The notes under the pieces were generated by a model, which saw only the letters and a list, made by a program, of their open reading frames with translations, was not told the origin of the DNA and made no database searches. 37,028 nt of DNA from assembly GCA_938004015.1 (NCBI GenBank), contig CALKWU010000190.1, positions 1 through 37,028 on the forward strand. Direction: 5' to 3'. Within the stretch, counting starts at the first letter, position 1. Each line of letters begins with the position of its first letter. Of this stretch, positions 1-8,377 are shown one piece after another. A program made the position numbers and the translations under genes. Source of the stretch: an uncultured Oceanobacillus sp. GTDB lineage: Bacteria > Bacillota > Bacilli > Bacillales > Amphibacillaceae.

Positions 1-1952
1 GAGACGAAATTGTCATCCGTGAGAATCATCGCAGCGGAATCTTTCGCCACATCGGTGCCGCTCCCCATGGCAACCCCGATATCTGCTTGTTTCAACGCCG
101 GAGCGTCATTCACACCATCACCGGTCATAGCAGCAATTTTTCCTTTCCGTTGCCAAGCCCGGACGATGCGGATTTTATTTTCAGGTGAAACACGAGCATA
201 AACGGAAATCGACTCCAGCTTGTCATCGAGTTCGTCATCCGTCATTTTATCCAATTCTTGCCCGGTGATGGCAATATCCCCTTCCCGGAAGATGCCAATA
301 TCATCAGCAATCGCTTGAGCTGTCGTCTTATGGTCACCGGTGATCATGACGGTGCGGATTCCGGCTTTTTCCGCTTCAGCAATGGAACTGTATACTTCTT
401 CCCGTGGCGGATCCATCATGGCTGTCAGACCGACTAAAACAAAATTGTTTTCATCTTCCGGTGTCATCTTGCTTGTACCTGCCGGGAGTGGTTTATAGCC
501 GTAAGCAAGCACCCTGAGCGCATTGTTGGAAAACTTTTCAATGGCAGTATGGAATTGTTCCAATGCTTCTTCCGTCACCGGCACTTCTACCCCTTTCTGC
601 AGCACACGGCTGGCACGTCCAAGGAGGATATCCGGTGCTCCCTTCGTAAGCATCAACTGTCTGCCTTCGATTTGATGGATCGTCGACATGAGTTTACGAT
701 CGGAGTCGAAAGGCAATTCCCCTACCCGAGGGAATTCTTTACGCAACTTTTCCAGAGCAATCCCGTTTTTTTCGGCAAAACGGGCGATGGCTGTTTCCGT
801 CGGGTCGCCCAAATCTTCACCTTCATTGTTTATCGTCGCATCATTGCAAAGAGCGGCAATATACGTAAGCATCCGTTTGGCGTTTTCTTCTTCATCCAAT
901 AAAAAGTAGTCGGTGACCGTCATTTTATTTTGTGTCAGTGTTCCTGTTTTGTCCGTACAGATGACACTGGCACTGCCTAACGTTTCCACTGCAGGAAGTT
1001 TACGGATGATCGCATTCTGCTTCGCCATATTATTCGTTCCTACAGCAAGGACGATTGTCACAATGGAAGATAAGGCTTCCGGAATCGCAGCGACGGCAAT
1101 CGCAACGGAAAACATCAATGCATTCAGTATGGCCGTGCTTGTATCCACATCAGCACCACCGAACCAAATCCGGAGAGCTTGGACCGCGAAAATCAACAGA
1201 CAAAGAATCAAGATGCCGACACCCAATTTTTTCGAGAACACTTCCAATTTTTGCTGAAGTGGTGTTTGCTTCGCTTCAGCCGTCCGGATCATATCGGCGA
1301 TTTTACCGATTTCCGTATGACCTGCTGTGGCGGTGACGACAAACGTACCCCTGCCGTTTACGACGAGGGAACTGGAAAAAACCGAATTCGTCCGATCACC
1401 TAAGGGCACTTCTTTTGGTATTGCTTCGACTTGTTTTTCCACTGCATCCGACTCGCCGGTAAGCATCCCTTCGTTCACTTTCAAGGACTCGCTGGCGATG
1501 ATCCTTCCATCTGCTGGGATATAATCCCCCGCTTCCAAAAGAACGATGTCACCGGGTACAAGCAGACGGGCTGGAATGATTTCACTTGTCCCATCACGGA
1601 TGACGGTCGCCTCCGGAGCAGACATATCCCTCAGTGCTTCCAAAGAACTTTCCGCCTTTTTCGTCTGCACGACACTGATGACCGCATTGATGATGAGCAC
1701 GAGAAAAATGATCAACGATTCGGCAATTTCTCCAAGCACAATTTGAATCCCTGCGGCAATGAGGAGAATGACGACCATCGGATCTTTGAAACTTTCCATG
1801 AATAGTTGCCAAGTCGGCACTTTTTCCTGATCCCCAATTTCATTAAATCCATATTGTTCAAGGCGTTTTTCCACATCTTCACGGGTAAGTCCATGTTCTT
1901 TCGCTTGGACTTTTTCCATCACTTCTTCTGGAGACTGTTGATAGTATTCCAT
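1..1952 (-). CDS. P-type Ca2+/Mn2+-transporting ATPase (LMCA1/PacL type), C-terminus outside window
   Basis: This is a membrane pump of the P2A ATPase family, which exports Ca2+ or Mn2+ using ATP. The first 650 codons are present and the C-terminal membrane part runs off the left edge. Visible motifs are TGES in the actuator domain near residue 163, the phosphorylation motif DKTGT with Asp334, AAIPEALSS in membrane helix 4, and TGDGVNDAP near residue 613. As I remember it, the N-terminus closely follows Listeria LMCA1 (MEIYRKSA...), so I choose the ATG at 1952, which has AAAGGAAAAGG just upstream. An in-frame ATG at 2024 would add 24 residues but has a poorly spaced ribosome site. A yybP-ykoY leader precedes it, which argues that Mn2+ is a physiological substrate or signal. 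Confidence 0.93.
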   Translation of the reverse strand, partial: MEYYQQSPEEVMEKVQAKEHGLTREDVEKRLEQYGFNEIGDQEKVPTWQLFMESFKDPMVVILLIAAGIQIVLGEIAESLIIFLVLIINAVISVVQTKKAESSLEALRDMSAPEATVIRDGTSEIIPARLLVPGDIVLLEAGDYIPADGRIIASESLKVNEGMLTGESDAVEKQVEAIPKEVPLGDRTNSVFSSSLVVNGRGTFVVTATAGHTEIGKIADMIRTAEAKQTPLQQKLEVFSKKLGVGILILCLLIFAVQALRIWFGGADVDTSTAILNALMFSVAIAVAAIPEALSSIVTIVLAVGTNNMAKQNAIIRKLPAVETLGSASVICTDKTGTLTQNKMTVTDYFLLDEEENAKRMLTYIAALCNDATINNEGEDLGDPTETAIARFAEKNGIALEKLRKEFPRVGELPFDSDRKLMSTIHQIEGRQLMLTKGAPDILLGRASRVLQKGVEVPVTEEALEQFHTAIEKFSNNALRVLAYGYKPLPAGTSKMTPEDENNFVLVGLTAMMDPPREEVYSSIAEAEKAGIRTVMITGDHKTTAQAIADDIGIFREGDIAITGQELDKMTDDELDDKLESISVYARVSPENKIRIVRAWQRKGKIAAMTGDGVNDAPALKQADIGVAMGSGTDVAKDSAAMILTDDNFV

Positions 1953-2067
1953 CGGGCCTTTTCCTTTCCATGATTTTAATTCCGGATGAGTGAACCGGTA
2001 TTTTTTATCAGGGGTGATTTTCATCGCTGTTCAGATTTACTTTTCTCCTGTTCATCGCCGAGTATAC

Positions 2068-2104
2068 AAAAAAGCGAGACTTCACCCTTAGGCAAAGGTC
2101 TCGC
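2068..2104 (-). terminator. Intrinsic terminator in the ATPase leader (riboswitch expression platform)
   Basis: On the minus strand, GCGAGAC (2104-2098) pairs with GTCTCGC (2080-2074) and is followed by six T (2073-2068). The 5' arm lies directly beside the 3' end of the yybP-ykoY aptamer, so aptamer folding and terminator formation should compete. This fits a Mn2+-ON transcriptional switch. Confidence 0.85.
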
Positions 2105-2202
2105 TAAGCATTCCAAATGCCAATAAAGCCGGCGATCTTCCAGATCACGTGTATTGACGACTTTATTTTGGGAACATGTTTCCCAAAAGCTACTCCCCTT
2201 TG
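2093..2202 (-). ncRNA. yybP-ykoY (Mn2+) riboswitch aptamer
   Basis: Read on the minus strand, the element opens with AAAGGGGAGTAGC (2201-2189) and closes with GAGACCTTTGCC, the two hallmark segments of the yybP-ykoY family. Helix P1 is CAAAGG (2202-2197) paired with CCTTTG (2098-2093). Internal hairpins such as TTTTGGGAA/TTCCCAAAA are visible. Family members bind Mn2+ and often control P-type cation ATPases or MntP-type exporters. A small palindrome, TTGACGAATCGTCAA, sits just 5' of the aptamer. An open frame across 2021-2221 is not a gene; it is this RNA. Confidence 0.88.
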
Positions 2203-2239
2203 ACGATTCGTCAAAAGTCATCTACCCTCATTTACCTTT

Positions 2240-2245
2240 ATTATA
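2240..2245 (-). promoter_or_regulatory. -10 element of the riboswitch/ATPase transcript
   Basis: A perfect TATAAT lies on the minus strand about 40 bases upstream of the aptamer. No good -35 box is seen at 17 bp spacing. No terminator separates it from the end of lrgB at 2281, so some readthrough from lrgAB is possible. Confidence 0.5.
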
Positions 2246-2280
2246 TCATCATCGAGCTGCACCTTCTATTTTGAATCGGA

Positions 2281-2970
2281 TTAGAGAAACAGCATGACGA
2301 GAATTGGCGCAATAAAAGAAACGATGACAGCACTGAGCACCATAGCAATCGTACTGATCGAGCCCTCCAATTCGCTTTGTTCCATCATGGCTGCCGTACC
2401 GATGGCGTGCGATGCACTTCCCATACCGATTCCTCTTCCCAGGGGATGTTTCAAGCGGAACAACTTATAAATGAACGGACTCATCAATACACCACTGATT
2501 CCGGCAACGATGACAAACACGGCTGCAAGCGGAATCGGACCTTCGAACGTTTCCGCAATAGAGACTGCCACCGGAGTCGTGACCGATTTCGGAACGAGAG
2601 CAAGGATCAGCTCCCTTTCAAAGCCAAAAGCTTTTGCAAAAAGAATTCCGCTCACAACTCCGGTGATCGCACCCACAAGTATTCCCGCTAAAATCGGCAC
2701 GGCAAGTTGTTTCAATCGTTCATAATGATTATAAAGCGGAATCGCCAAGGCAATGACAGCAGGACCCATCAACACTTCAATCCACTGGCCGCCAATCATG
2801 TACGTTTCATAAGGGATGCGGAATAATAAGAGCACGATGATGATCGTTGCGGAAACGACCAGAATGGGTTGGAGTAGTGGAGATTTCTTTTTGCGGTATA
2901 ACATAAGTGCCGCCCCATATAGACCGAGTGTAGCAGACACCGCCATGATGCCGATGATAAAATCATTCAT
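2281..2970 (-). CDS. lrgB: LrgB/CidB-family membrane protein
   Basis: A 229-residue polytopic membrane protein of the LrgB/CidB/YohK family, normal length. Hydrophobic segments run from MNDFIIGIMAVSATLGLYGAAL onward, and the family-typical stretch with SVTTPVAVSIAE and GSASHAIGTAAM is present. The family works with LrgA-type partners. It was described as modulating murein hydrolase export, and the Bacillus pair PftAB takes up pyruvate. Its start overlaps the end of lrgA by 8 bp, so the two are translationally coupled. Whether the pair moves pyruvate or controls autolysis cannot be decided here; no LytS/LytT genes are in the window. Confidence 0.9.
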   Translation of the reverse strand: MNDFIIGIMAVSATLGLYGAALMLYRKKKSPLLQPILVVSATIIIVLLLFRIPYETYMIGGQWIEVLMGPAVIALAIPLYNHYERLKQLAVPILAGILVGAITGVVSGILFAKAFGFERELILALVPKSVTTPVAVSIAETFEGPIPLAAVFVIVAGISGVLMSPFIYKLFRLKHPLGRGIGMGSASHAIGTAAMMEQSELEGSISTIAMVLSAVIVSFIAPILVMLFL

Positions 2971-3334
2971 ATTGTTGAACTTCCTTTCTTTTCACGAGCC
3001 GTTCGCTTACGAAACCGCTCAATCCCATAACTAGTGCCGTGCTGAGGATGGTGACGACAAGCAGCAATATTCCCCTGCCGCTGAACAAGTCGAGGTACTC
3101 CATAAATCCGACAGTCACCGGTATGAAAAACAAAGTGAGATGCTTCAATAGTAATGATGTCCCTTCTTTGATCCAGTCGAGCTTGACGATGCCTGATTTC
3201 AACAGAAAAAACAAAAACAACATTCCGAGCACACTGCCGGGGATCGATAATTGGAAAATATCTTGGACTGCATTCCCTAAGAAAAGGAGAAGATATAAAA
3301 AAGCAATATGTAATATGATTCTGATAAAGTCCAT
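2963..3334 (-). CDS. lrgA: LrgA/CidA-family holin-like protein
   Basis: A 123-residue membrane protein with about four hydrophobic segments and the family core QLSIPGSVLGMLFLFFLL. I start it at the ATG at 3334 (MDFIRIILH...). This gives the usual family length and has GGTGG about 8 bases upstream. An upstream in-frame start at 3379 would add 15 unrelated residues and would overlap the promoter region. It partners lrgB. A TATACT -10-like box lies on the minus strand at 3370-3375. Confidence 0.88.
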   Translation of the reverse strand: MDFIRIILHIAFLYLLLFLGNAVQDIFQLSIPGSVLGMLFLFFLLKSGIVKLDWIKEGTSLLLKHLTLFFIPVTVGFMEYLDLFSGRGILLLVVTILSTALVMGLSGFVSERLVKRKEVQQYE

Positions 3335-3390
3335 GGACTGCCACCAACTTTCTTTTATAGCATAACTTGAGTATAGCAAATTTAAAACTG

Positions 3391-3430
3391 CCCATAAAAA
3401 ATAAGACTAGCGCCAGTGCTAGTCTTATCT
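3391..3430 (-). terminator. Terminator of the pst operon
   Basis: AAGACTAGC and GCTAGTCTT form a perfect 9-bp stem around a 6-base loop. On the minus strand it is followed by ATTTTTTA. It lies between the pstB stop and the lrgA promoter, so it ends the pst transcript. Confidence 0.88.
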
Positions 3431-3442
3431 TGATTTTTCTTA

Positions 3443-4279
3443 TCAACCGAAGCGTCCGGAGATGTAGTCTTCTGTCCGTTGGTCGCTTGGGTTTGTGAAG
3501 ATTTTATCCGTATCATCAAATTCGACGACTTCCCCGTTCAAGAAAAACGCCGTCTTATCGGAAATACGGGCCGCTTGTTGCATGTTATGTGTGACGATGA
3601 TGATCGAATAGTCCTTCCGCAATTCTTGGACGAGTTCTTCGATACGTAACGTCGACTTCGGATCCAGCGCCGACGTCGGTTCGTCCATGAGGATCACTTC
3701 CGGCTCCACCGCTAAACAACGGGCGATGCAGAGACGCTGTTGCTGACCGCCGGAAAGACCGTAAGCATTCTCATGGAGCCGATCTTTCACTTCATCCCAA
3801 ATGGAAGCGCCGCGTAGACTTTTCTCCACGATTTCATCCAAGATTTTTTTGTTTTTGATGCCGTGGATTTTCGGTCCATATGCAATGTTTTCATATATCG
3901 ACTTCGGGAACGGATTCGGTTTTTGGAACACCATCCCCACTTGAGTCCGTAATTCTTCCACACTGAAGTCTTTATCCAAAATATTTTTGTCTTTATATTT
4001 GATTTCACCGGTGATGCGCACACCCGGGACGAGTTCGACCATACGGTTCAACGTTTTGATGTACGTCGATTTTCCACATCCGGATGGACCGATGACCGCT
4101 GTCACTTCATTTTCTTTAATTTCAAGGTTGATGTCTTTCAATGCATGGGTTTCACTGTACCATAAATTGAGATTCTTCGTTTGGAATACGGCACGTTTTT
4201 CCTCACTTGCGGCAGATTCATTCACTTCTTTATCGTTTATTTTCACACGGATTTTTTGGTTTTCAGACAGAGCACTCAT
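3443..4279 (-). CDS. pstB: Phosphate ABC transporter ATP-binding protein PstB
   Basis: This is the cytoplasmic ATPase of the high-affinity phosphate importer PstSCAB, 278 residues. It shows Walker A GPSGCGKST, the ABC signature LSGGQQQRLCIAR and Walker B VILMDEPTSALDP, followed by the switch histidine in IIVTHNMQQA. About 25 N-terminal residues before the core (SENQKIRVKINDKEV...) are typical of Bacillales PstB. It is last in pstSCAB, 26 bp after pstA. Only one pstB is present, whereas B. subtilis has two, and no phoU follows. Confidence 0.96.
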   Translation of the reverse strand: MSALSENQKIRVKINDKEVNESAASEEKRAVFQTKNLNLWYSETHALKDINLEIKENEVTAVIGPSGCGKSTYIKTLNRMVELVPGVRITGEIKYKDKNILDKDFSVEELRTQVGMVFQKPNPFPKSIYENIAYGPKIHGIKNKKILDEIVEKSLRGASIWDEVKDRLHENAYGLSGGQQQRLCIARCLAVEPEVILMDEPTSALDPKSTLRIEELVQELRKDYSIIIVTHNMQQAARISDKTAFFLNGEVVEFDDTDKIFTNPSDQRTEDYISGRFG

Positions 4280-4305
4280 AGTTTTCTCTCCTTAATCTTT
4301 TTACA

Positions 4306-5190
4306 TTAATAACGTTGCTGGAATCGATTACGGATGAATATGGCGATGGAATTGAGCAAAAACAAAAGCACTAAAAGGACAATGATCGTCGCTGCGGCAA
4401 GATATGCATATTCTGCGACAAGAGATGAATCCAATGTCCAATAATAAATTTGCATCGGCAGTGCGGTGAACGTATCAAACAAGCTTCCAGGAAATGGGAT
4501 CAACAATGCCGGAATGCCAAGCACCGTAAGTGGAGCTGTTTCCCCAATCGCTCGAGACAAAGCTAAAATCGCTCCTGTCAAAATCCCGGGGAGTGCGGCT
4601 GGCAAAATGATTTTCTTTACGGTTTGCCACTTTGTCGCACCCATTCCGTAACTTGCCTCGCTCAAATGTTGCGGTACCGCACGGATTGCCTCCTGAGCCG
4701 CTACAATGACAATCGGCAACACGAGCAAAGATAACGTCAAACCACCCGCGAGAACGACATTCCCGAATTTCATAGTCCGGACGAAAAGCGTCAAGCCTAA
4801 CAAACCGTACACAATCGACGGGACTCCGGCCAAATTCGAAATGTTCGTGGCGATGAAATTATGGAACTTCCCTTGTTTCGCATACAACTCAAGATAAATG
4901 GCTGTTCCGACTCCGACGATGAAAGTCACTGGAATAACGACGAGCATCAGCCAAGATGTTCCGAGGATGGCTCCCATAATGCCGGCCCGATCCGGGTCAG
5001 TGGAAAGACGTCCGGTGATGAAATCCCAGTTGATCCAGCTGATTCCTTGGGAAAAGACACGGATGAGCAGCACCGCCAAGAAAAACAAACCGAACAATGT
5101 CGCCACAAAAAACACTTGTTTCAAAATCATGTTGTTCCGTATCCGTGATTTCATCCGTCGTTGCACAACAGATTCGTCGATGTGTTTCAT
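4306..5190 (-). CDS. pstA: Phosphate ABC transporter permease PstA
   Basis: A 294-residue inner-membrane permease subunit of PstSCAB with several hydrophobic helices. It has the cytoplasmic coupling loop EASYGMGATKWQTVKKIILPAALPGILTGAILALSRAIGE, which is the EAA motif of binding-protein-dependent permeases. It forms the channel with PstC. The gap to pstC is 2 bp, so the two are almost certainly co-translated. Confidence 0.95.
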   Translation of the reverse strand: MKHIDESVVQRRMKSRIRNNMILKQVFFVATLFGLFFLAVLLIRVFSQGISWINWDFITGRLSTDPDRAGIMGAILGTSWLMLVVIPVTFIVGVGTAIYLELYAKQGKFHNFIATNISNLAGVPSIVYGLLGLTLFVRTMKFGNVVLAGGLTLSLLVLPIVIVAAQEAIRAVPQHLSEASYGMGATKWQTVKKIILPAALPGILTGAILALSRAIGETAPLTVLGIPALLIPFPGSLFDTFTALPMQIYYWTLDSSLVAEYAYLAAATIIVLLVLLFLLNSIAIFIRNRFQQRY

Positions 5191-5192
5191 CT

Positions 5193-6146
5193 TTAATACT
5201 CCTCCCTGAATTTACGAGAGACATATCTGGCAAGAATGTTCATCAATAATGTGAACACAAACAGGGTCAATGCCACGGCATAGAGGCTGTAATAAATGGT
5301 GGAGCCTGCCGGGGCTTCCCCACCAGCCACCTCAACTATGTATGCGGTCATTGTCTGCATCGATTGTGTAATATCGAATGTGAAATTTTTGGAACTTCCA
5401 CTAGCAATCGTCACGATCATCGTTTCTCCAATCGCACGGGAAATTCCTAAAACGAATGAGGAAACAATCCCCGATAAAGCTGCCGGAATGACGACTTTGA
5501 AGGTGGTCTCCAATTTCGTAGCCCCTAAAGCCAATGCACCTTCCCGCATCGAATTCGGGACAGCGCTCATCGCATCTTCCGAGAGGGAAGCGATCATCGG
5601 AATGATCATCACTCCCATAACGATACCGGGACTGAGAATGTTCGTCGCTTCTACTTCAGGGAAAAAATACCGGATGATCGGTGTGACAAAGGTAAAAGCA
5701 AAGAAACCATAAACGATGGTCGGAATCCCTGCAAGAATTTCCAGCATCGGCTTCAACACGCGACGCGCCCGGTCGGAAGCATACTCACTTAAATAAATGG
5801 CAGACATGATACCGACCGGCCCGGCGACAAGCATGGCGATAGCCGTTGAAATCAGCGTACCGTTCAATAATGGCAACACGCCGAATTCGGGATTTTGACT
5901 CATCGGTTTTAATACTGTACCTGTATAAAACTCCCAAAAAGGTACCCGTTTGAAAAATTCAATTGCTTCTGTGATTAACGTAAGAATGATTCCAACTGTC
6001 GTCAAAAGAGAGATGGATGCAATCAAAAAAAGAATGGGCGGAATGATTTTTTCCGTGAAATTGGAGAGATTTTTCTTTTTTTTCTTTTCCGCAATCATTT
6101 CCCTTACATTTACAGCGCCTGAGTTTGAACCGCCGTTTGCCGCCAT
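5193..6146 (-). CDS. pstC: Phosphate ABC transporter permease PstC
   Basis: A 317-residue permease subunit of PstSCAB. It has a lysine-rich cytoplasmic N-terminus (AEKKKKKNLSNF), several hydrophobic helices, and the EAA loop REGALALGATKLETTFKVVIPAALSGI. I start it at the ATG at 6146 because GGAAGGAGT lies 9 bases upstream. The longer open frame to 6209 runs through an intercistronic hairpin and is not conserved-looking. The family PstC-PstA dimer passes phosphate from PstS across the membrane. Confidence 0.94.
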   Translation of the reverse strand: MAANGGSNSGAVNVREMIAEKKKKKNLSNFTEKIIPPILFLIASISLLTTVGIILTLITEAIEFFKRVPFWEFYTGTVLKPMSQNPEFGVLPLLNGTLISTAIAMLVAGPVGIMSAIYLSEYASDRARRVLKPMLEILAGIPTIVYGFFAFTFVTPIIRYFFPEVEATNILSPGIVMGVMIIPMIASLSEDAMSAVPNSMREGALALGATKLETTFKVVIPAALSGIVSSFVLGISRAIGETMIVTIASGSSKNFTFDITQSMQTMTAYIVEVAGGEAPAGSTIYYSLYAVALTLFVFTLLMNILARYVSRKFREEY

Positions 6147-6177
6147 TGCCAATTGACTCCTTCCAAGCTTGAAAGTC

Positions 6178-6218
6178 ACAACAAGATGAGAGCAAATCAT
6201 TGCCCTCATCTTCGTTGT
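6178..6218 (-). other. Intercistronic stem-loop between pstS and pstC
   Basis: AAGATGAG pairs with CTCATCTT, flanked outside by ACAAC/GTTGT with one bulge. No T tract follows. In operons with a highly expressed binding-protein gene, such a hairpin usually protects the upstream mRNA or lowers downstream expression, giving excess PstS. That role is inferred. Confidence 0.6.
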
Positions 6219-6236
6219 TCAAAAGTTATCCATATT

Positions 6237-7196
6237 CTATCTTAGTGCTTCCAATTCTTCAACAAGCGCATCCGCTTCTTCATCAGAAATTGGAGCGAAT
6301 CCTGTTTCACCTGCGAAGTTCCGTGCTTCTTTCATGACATAAATCGCATAGTCCAATACTTGAGGTTTTTCCTTTGCGTTGTTCACGTTCAAATAAGTGA
6401 ATACCGGACGTGTGAAGTCTGCATACTCCCCGTCTTCAGCAATCGTGTCAAGTGTTGGTTCAACCGGACCGTTTCCGAAATCCACATGTACTGCTTTTAC
6501 TTTGTCCTGGTTGTTCACATAGTAACCAAAACCAAAGAATCCGATGGAGTTCACATCTTCGGAGATCAAGGTGACTAATGTAGAATATTCTTGTTGCAAG
6601 TTGACATCATCTCTTAAATCTTGTTCTTCCAAGATCGTTTCATAGAAAAATTCGTATGTTCCATGGTTTTCGTTCGGGCCATATGTGTTGATTGGTTCAT
6701 CCGGCCAGCTCGGAGCGATGTCGGACCAGTTTGTATATTCACCGAGGAAAATGCCGATGATCTGTTCCGGTGTCATTTCCGTCGCCCAATCGTTTTCCGG
6801 ATGGGTGACGATTGTCAAACCGTCCAGGGCCACTTTCAATTCCTTCACTTCAATACCGAGCTCTTCAGCTCTTGCAAGTTCTTCATCTTTTATTTCACGG
6901 GATGCGTCGTTGAAGTCCGTGCCATCTTCCGCCAAAAACCGCTCAAAACCAGCACTTGTTCCGGCACGGCTCACTTCAACGGAGACACCCATTTGTTCAT
7001 TGACCATATATTCTTCTGCAAGTCTGGACATCAATGGATAAACTGTTCCAGAACCGTCAATTTCAACTGTACCTTCTAGTTCGCCGCCTTCTGCAGAACC
7101 GTTTGATTCCGCCTCATCTTCTGTTCCTCCGCATGCTGCAAGAACTACCGCAATTGCTCCGATGAAAAGGAACAAAAGAAATCTTTTGAGTTTCAT
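6237..7196 (-). CDS. pstS: Phosphate-binding lipoprotein PstS
   Basis: A 319-residue extracytoplasmic phosphate receptor. The start at 7196 gives MKLKRFLLFLFIGAIAVVLAAC, a lipoprotein signal with the lipobox LAAC, then an acidic linker (GGTEDEAESNGSAEGG) before the mature PstS-like domain (EIDGSGTVYPL...). GGGAGG lies about 10 bases upstream. A longer frame to 7256 would bury the signal peptide and is rejected. The segment SRAGTSAGFERF and the following ASREIKDEE are typical phosphate-site regions. It leads the pst operon and has a Pho box upstream. Confidence 0.95.
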   Translation of the reverse strand: MKLKRFLLFLFIGAIAVVLAACGGTEDEAESNGSAEGGELEGTVEIDGSGTVYPLMSRLAEEYMVNEQMGVSVEVSRAGTSAGFERFLAEDGTDFNDASREIKDEELARAEELGIEVKELKVALDGLTIVTHPENDWATEMTPEQIIGIFLGEYTNWSDIAPSWPDEPINTYGPNENHGTYEFFYETILEEQDLRDDVNLQQEYSTLVTLISEDVNSIGFFGFGYYVNNQDKVKAVHVDFGNGPVEPTLDTIAEDGEYADFTRPVFTYLNVNNAKEKPQVLDYAIYVMKEARNFAGETGFAPISDEEADALVEELEALR

Positions 7197-7254
7197 ATGG
7201 ATATGTCCTCCCAAACCGATGAATTTATCGGTGCGTTTTGCGCACCACAGTATC

Positions 7255-7308
7255 ATTATAATTCCCTAATGTAAAGAAAGTATTAGCCGTTTGTAAAGCT
7301 TTTGTAAA
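7255..7308 (-). promoter_or_regulatory. PhoP-type (Pho box) promoter of pstSCAB
   Basis: On the minus strand TTTACA occurs at 7308-7303, 7297-7292 and 7275-7270. The starts are 11 and 22 bases apart, and a degenerate copy (CTAATA) fills the missing 11-bp slot. TATAAT follows at 7260-7255. This matches the TTAACA-like direct repeats with about 11-bp period that PhoP~P binds in Bacillus. It predicts induction by phosphate starvation. Confidence 0.82.
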
Positions 7309-7427
7309 TTTGAATCCGGTTTTGTCGATAAAAGGAGTTATTGAGTCGGAGTATTCAATTCGTCGCTTCTATCCCCCTTTTTCCTTGTTTTTCCGATTGT
7401 AAACATAAAAGGTGAGGAGATGATGGA

Positions 7428-8228
7428 ATGAAATTATATTTGGATCCGGGCCACGGTGGAAGCGACCCGGGGGCCGTCGGAAATGGTCTGAAAGAAAAAG
7501 AGGTTGTCCTGGATTTGGCGAAGATAATCGTCCGTTTGCTGCGGGCTTATCCAAAAGCACAAGTGAAACTGAGCAGGTCGAGAGATGAAACGAAAAGTTT
7601 AAAAGCCCGGACGAGGGAAGCAAATGTTTGGGGAGCGGATTTGTATTTGTCTTTACATTGCAATGCATTCAACGGAGAAGTGAGAGGTTATGAAGATTAT
7701 GTCTATCACCGATTGCCGCAACAAGCGAAAGCGGCCACGTATCGGAACATCCTCCACAAACAGCTTGTCACTGCAAGCGGACTTCCTGACAGGGGGGAGA
7801 AAAAAGCGAATTTCCATGTGCTCCGGGAAACGACGATGCCTGCCATTCTTACGGAAAATGGGTTCATCGATCATCCGGAAGATGCCAAGTTACTGAAACA
7901 AGATCTGTGGAGGGAAAAGATAGCTCAAGCTTATGTGGAAGCTTTGTCGGAAATATTTTCTCTAATAAAGTGGGATCAAACAGTCCAACACGGTCAGTAT
8001 GCGGTTGTCGCAGGCTCTTTCCAGAACAAAAGCAATGCGGAAAACAGAAAGGCCTATCTTGCTCGAATTCATGATGACGCTGCATTAGAACGTACAACAA
8101 TCAATGGAAAAACGATGTACCGGGTCATCAGCGGGATGTTCAGCACCCGGAAAGAAGCTGAAAACAGAGTGAAACAATTATCTTCCAACGGCATTGAAGC
8201 TTTTATCATAAAAAGAGGAAACGCCTAA
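7428..8228 (+). CDS. N-acetylmuramoyl-L-alanine amidase with C-terminal SPOR domain (CwlC-like)
   Basis: A 266-residue peptidoglycan amidase that cleaves the MurNAc-L-Ala bond. The Amidase_3 domain covers about residues 1-175: the zinc motif DPGHGG with His9, a second histidine in LYLSLHCNAF, and the glutamate-bearing ILTENGFID near residue 145. A SPOR-type repeat region follows (QYAVVAGSFQNKSNAE... and YRVISGMFSTRKEAE). There is no signal peptide. This arrangement matches B. subtilis CwlC, a mother-cell lysis enzyme made under sigma K. GAGGAG lies 8 bases before the ATG, and CATAAAAG further upstream could be a sigma K -10, which is weak evidence. A prophage endolysin is less likely because no phage genes flank it. 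Confidence 0.88.
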   Translation: MKLYLDPGHGGSDPGAVGNGLKEKEVVLDLAKIIVRLLRAYPKAQVKLSRSRDETKSLKARTREANVWGADLYLSLHCNAFNGEVRGYEDYVYHRLPQQAKAATYRNILHKQLVTASGLPDRGEKKANFHVLRETTMPAILTENGFIDHPEDAKLLKQDLWREKIAQAYVEALSEIFSLIKWDQTVQHGQYAVVAGSFQNKSNAENRKAYLARIHDDAALERTTINGKTMYRVISGMFSTRKEAENRVKQLSSNGIEAFIIKRGNA

Positions 8229-8257
8229 TGCGTTGCAAAATGCTGGTAATCCAACAA

Positions 8258-8340
8258 AAAACTCCGGAAATGCCACATCTGATTACGGAGGGGAAAGGTT
8301 CCCCGACCGTAAGAAGTGAATTTCCGGAGCGTTTTTATGT
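8258..8340 (+). terminator. Nested hairpin terminator after the amidase gene
   Basis: An outer 10-bp stem (CTCCGGAAAT 8262-8271 with ATTTCCGGAG 8320-8329) is followed by GTTTTTATG. Its 48-base loop holds a second hairpin, TTACGG-A-GGGGAA-AGG-TTCCCC-GA-CCGTAA. The T run supports termination on the plus strand. The nested form is more elaborate than usual. Confidence 0.72.
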
Positions 8341-8377
8341 TTTGTCACAGTTGTACGACGTTATTTCCAAGTCCGTC

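Noticed and set aside
549..1805. Several plus-strand open frames across the ATPase gene
   Set aside because: They are shadows of the conserved P-type ATPase read on the minus strand; none has a ribosome site or family-like residues.
2021..2221. Minus-strand frame of 66 codons
   Set aside because: It lies exactly on the yybP-ykoY aptamer and terminator; the sequence is explained as RNA structure.
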